Assembly: GCA_902595375.1 (NCBI GenBank)
Contig: CACJPW010000007.1
Span: 1 to 34,347, forward strand
DNA from: an uncultured Pelagibacteraceae bacterium
GTDB lineage: Bacteria > Pseudomonadota > Alphaproteobacteria > Pelagibacterales > Pelagibacteraceae
Reading direction: 5' to 3'
Length of the DNA stretch: 34,347 bases
Part shown: positions 32,762-34,347 of the stretch, in pieces
How the letters are laid out: the number at the start of each line of letters is the position of its first letter
How positions within the stretch are numbered: the stretch's first letter is position 1
Translations under genes and position numbers: made by a program
Notes under the pieces: generated by a model
Told to the model about the DNA's origin: nothing
Seen by the model: only the letters and a program-made list of their open reading frames with translations
The model's database searches: none

Positions 32762-34347
32762 TTAAAGGCCTTTTATTAATTTGTCTTCGACCTTACTCTT
32801 TAAATTTTTATCTGCTTTTTCAAGATTAAGAACATATTTCCAATAATACCTAGCTTGAATTTCTTCACCATTTTTCCATAGGACGTCTCCATAGTGATCA
32901 TTAACTATCGGATCGGCTGGCAAAAGTTTAACTGCTGACTGAAGATAATCTTTGGCTTCTTTGAATCTTTTCAATTTATATAAAGCCCAACCAAGTGAGT
33001 CTATTATATAAGGATCGTTAGATTTTAAAGTATTAGCTTTTTTTAACATTTCCAAAGATTTTTCAATTTTAACACCTTGCTCTATCCAACTATAAGCAAG
33101 ATAATTAATAACATAAGCTTGATCTGGACTAACATTTAGAGATTCTAAAAGATCTTTTTCTGCTTTATCCCACTCACCCAATCTCTCGTATGCTACTCCC
33201 CTACTGTCTCTAACTTCTGGATAAAGTGGATGTTGGTTGTCAATCTTAGATAAAATTTTTGTATAATATAAAATTGAGTCTTCAAATTTTTCATTATTTT
33301 TTAAAAATTCTGCATAATCGAACATTTGATATACTCCCTTTATTTTAAGTGCTTTAAAGGACTTCTCTAATAAATTTAAAGACTCTTCATCTTTTTTTTC
33401 TTGTATCAGGATTTTTGAAATTTGTTTGTTTGAGTACCAATTAAAAGCATCACCATGATTAGCAAGTTCCTGATAAATTTTTCTTGCCTTTTCAAAATCA
33501 TTAATCTTATAAAAATTTTCAGCAAGTAAACTGTCGTAGGAATAAAATTGATTATTCAAATACTTAGATAAATTTAAATAAAAATTAGATAATGGATAAA
33601 TAGATTGTGAAGAAAGAGCATTGGCAGTGATATAAAGTATTTCAGCTATAACATGCTCTCTTTTCTTACAATCAAAATCAAAATAGTTTTTAGATTTATC
33701 TAGATCAATTTTGTATTGGCTTATTAATAAATTATTTGGATTTAATTTTAAAGAATTGTTAATTATTTTTTTTGCCTTTTTAATTTCACCAATACTTGAT
33801 AAATATTTAGCATAAAAATAATTATATCTTGAAAAATCTATATCTGTATTTGACGTTAATTTATCAAAATGGAATGCAGTTGCTTCAGTATCAAAATAAC
33901 AATTTAAAAGTACATTTTGTATTTTTTTTAAATTATCAAATCTAGCATCTAGTTTATTTATCATAGAAGATGATTTTTCAAATTCTTTATTTAAATTTGA
34001 CCAAATGTACAATGACTTCGCTACATAATTATCTAAAAAAGACCTATTTCTTCTTTTTTCTGCTTTTAAAAAATATTCACTAGAAAGGTTAAATTTAGAA
34101 TTTTTAAAATGGTTAATCCCAATAATTATATCGCTTTCAAAACTACTTTTCATTTCCTTTTCAAGTTTTTTTGAAAAATTTAACGCTTGATTAAAATTAG
34201 CTGAATTAATTAAAGAGTAGAGATATTTAGATGTGTAAGGAAAATGACTATTCTCTAAACCTTCCAGTTTTTTTAAATATCTATAAGACTTGTCATATTT
34301 GCTCTCGTTTAAAAGTATAGTTCCTGAAAAATAATCTGCAATAATAT
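32762..34347 (-). CDS. TPR-repeat protein (5' end beyond the window)
   Basis: This is a tetratricopeptide-repeat scaffold protein of unknown partner. At least 528 residues lie in the window, and the reading frame is open to its edge, upstream of the ATG at 34153, so the true start is outside. Canonical TPR units are clearest in the C-terminal third (ATG-based residues about 318-440): VAYERLGEWDKAEKDLLESL, INYLAYSWIEQ, IIDSLGWALYKLKRFKEAKD and DHYGDVLWKNGEEIQARYYW. The N-terminal part has degenerate helical repeats. Many alphaproteobacterial relatives next to ispE carry a signal peptide; it cannot be checked here. It is probably co-transcribed with ispE, which follows after 3 nt. Confidence 0.87.
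   Translation of the reverse strand, partial: IIADYFSGTILLNESKYDKSYRYLKKLEGLENSHFPYTSKYLYSLINSANFNQALNFSKKLEKEMKSSFESDIIIGINHFKNSKFNLSSEYFLKAEKRRNRSFLDNYVAKSLYIWSNLNKEFEKSSSMINKLDARFDNLKKIQNVLLNCYFDTEATAFHFDKLTSNTDIDFSRYNYFYAKYLSSIGEIKKAKKIINNSLKLNPNNLLISQYKIDLDKSKNYFDFDCKKREHVIAEILYITANALSSQSIYPLSNFYLNLSKYLNNQFYSYDSLLAENFYKINDFEKARKIYQELANHGDAFNWYSNKQISKILIQEKKDEESLNLLEKSFKALKIKGVYQMFDYAEFLKNNEKFEDSILYYTKILSKIDNQHPLYPEVRDSRGVAYERLGEWDKAEKDLLESLNVSPDQAYVINYLAYSWIEQGVKIEKSLEMLKKANTLKSNDPYIIDSLGWALYKLKRFKEAKDYLQSAVKLLPADPIVNDHYGDVLWKNGEEIQARYYWKYVLNLEKADKNLKSKVEDKLIKGL

Noticed and set aside
1-34347. Mobile elements, CRISPR arrays, phage or defence islands
   Set aside because: No transposase, integrase, direct-repeat array, restriction or toxin-antitoxin gene is visible. 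Composition and gene order are uniform and housekeeping throughout.

Overview
The window is a gene-dense, very AT-rich stretch of bacterial chromosome that looks like a streamlined marine alphaproteobacterium of the SAR11 clade (Pelagibacterales). The evidence is the low-GC, Lys/Asn/Ile-rich proteins, intergenic gaps that are nearly all under 100 bp, many 4-25 bp gene overlaps, and alphaproteobacterial gene neighbourhoods (yqeY-dnaG beside carAB; lgt-midA-pgeF-prs-rplY-pth-ychF; petABC beside trmL-hemF). TGA is used as a stop. I see no phage, IS, CRISPR, plasmid or defence genes. The content is almost entirely housekeeping.

Layout. 1-1485 (-): the 5' part of dnaG and yqeY. 1609-6019 (+): carAB. 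6016-7621 (-): an ELM1-family protein and a 2OG-Fe(II) oxygenase. 7645-8595 (+): trxB. 8588-9775 (-): an aspartate-type aminotransferase. 9814-15534 (+): uvrB, a pteridine-reductase-like SDR, folB, uvrC and pgsA. 15531-16418 (-): ilvE. 16495-18899 (+): MarR regulator, OmpR-type response regulator and EnvZ-type kinase. 18877-19122 (-): ubiK-like. 19174-25194 (+): lgt, midA, pgeF, prs, rplY, pth and ychF. 25171-27728 (-): cytochrome bc1 genes petA, petB and petC. 27818-29567 (+): trmL, hemF and greA. 29564-30907 (-): tRNA-Gln followed 7 nt later by a CCA-adding enzyme gene. 30952-31929 (+): a secreted protein of unknown function with a SHOCT-like tail. 31922-34347 (-): a TPR protein running off the window, then ispE.

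The genes fall into short alternating-direction operons. All seven convergent junctions overlap at the stop codons (three share the palindrome TTAA), so none leaves room for an intergenic terminator. All seven divergent gaps are 23-123 bp and must hold both promoters. Several start codons sit within a few bases of the predicted transcription start.

I do not see a clearly new multi-gene system. The points most worth a second look are: the tRNA-Gln/CCA-enzyme arrangement; carA starting at TTG behind two mini-ORFs; a palindrome shared by the ilvE and marR-ompR-envZ promoters; the FolM-like reductase embedded with folB between uvrB and uvrC; loss of three of four zinc ligands in DnaG; the ELM1/oxygenase pair; and the unknown secreted SHOCT protein. 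No stretch over 300 bases lacks a gene.
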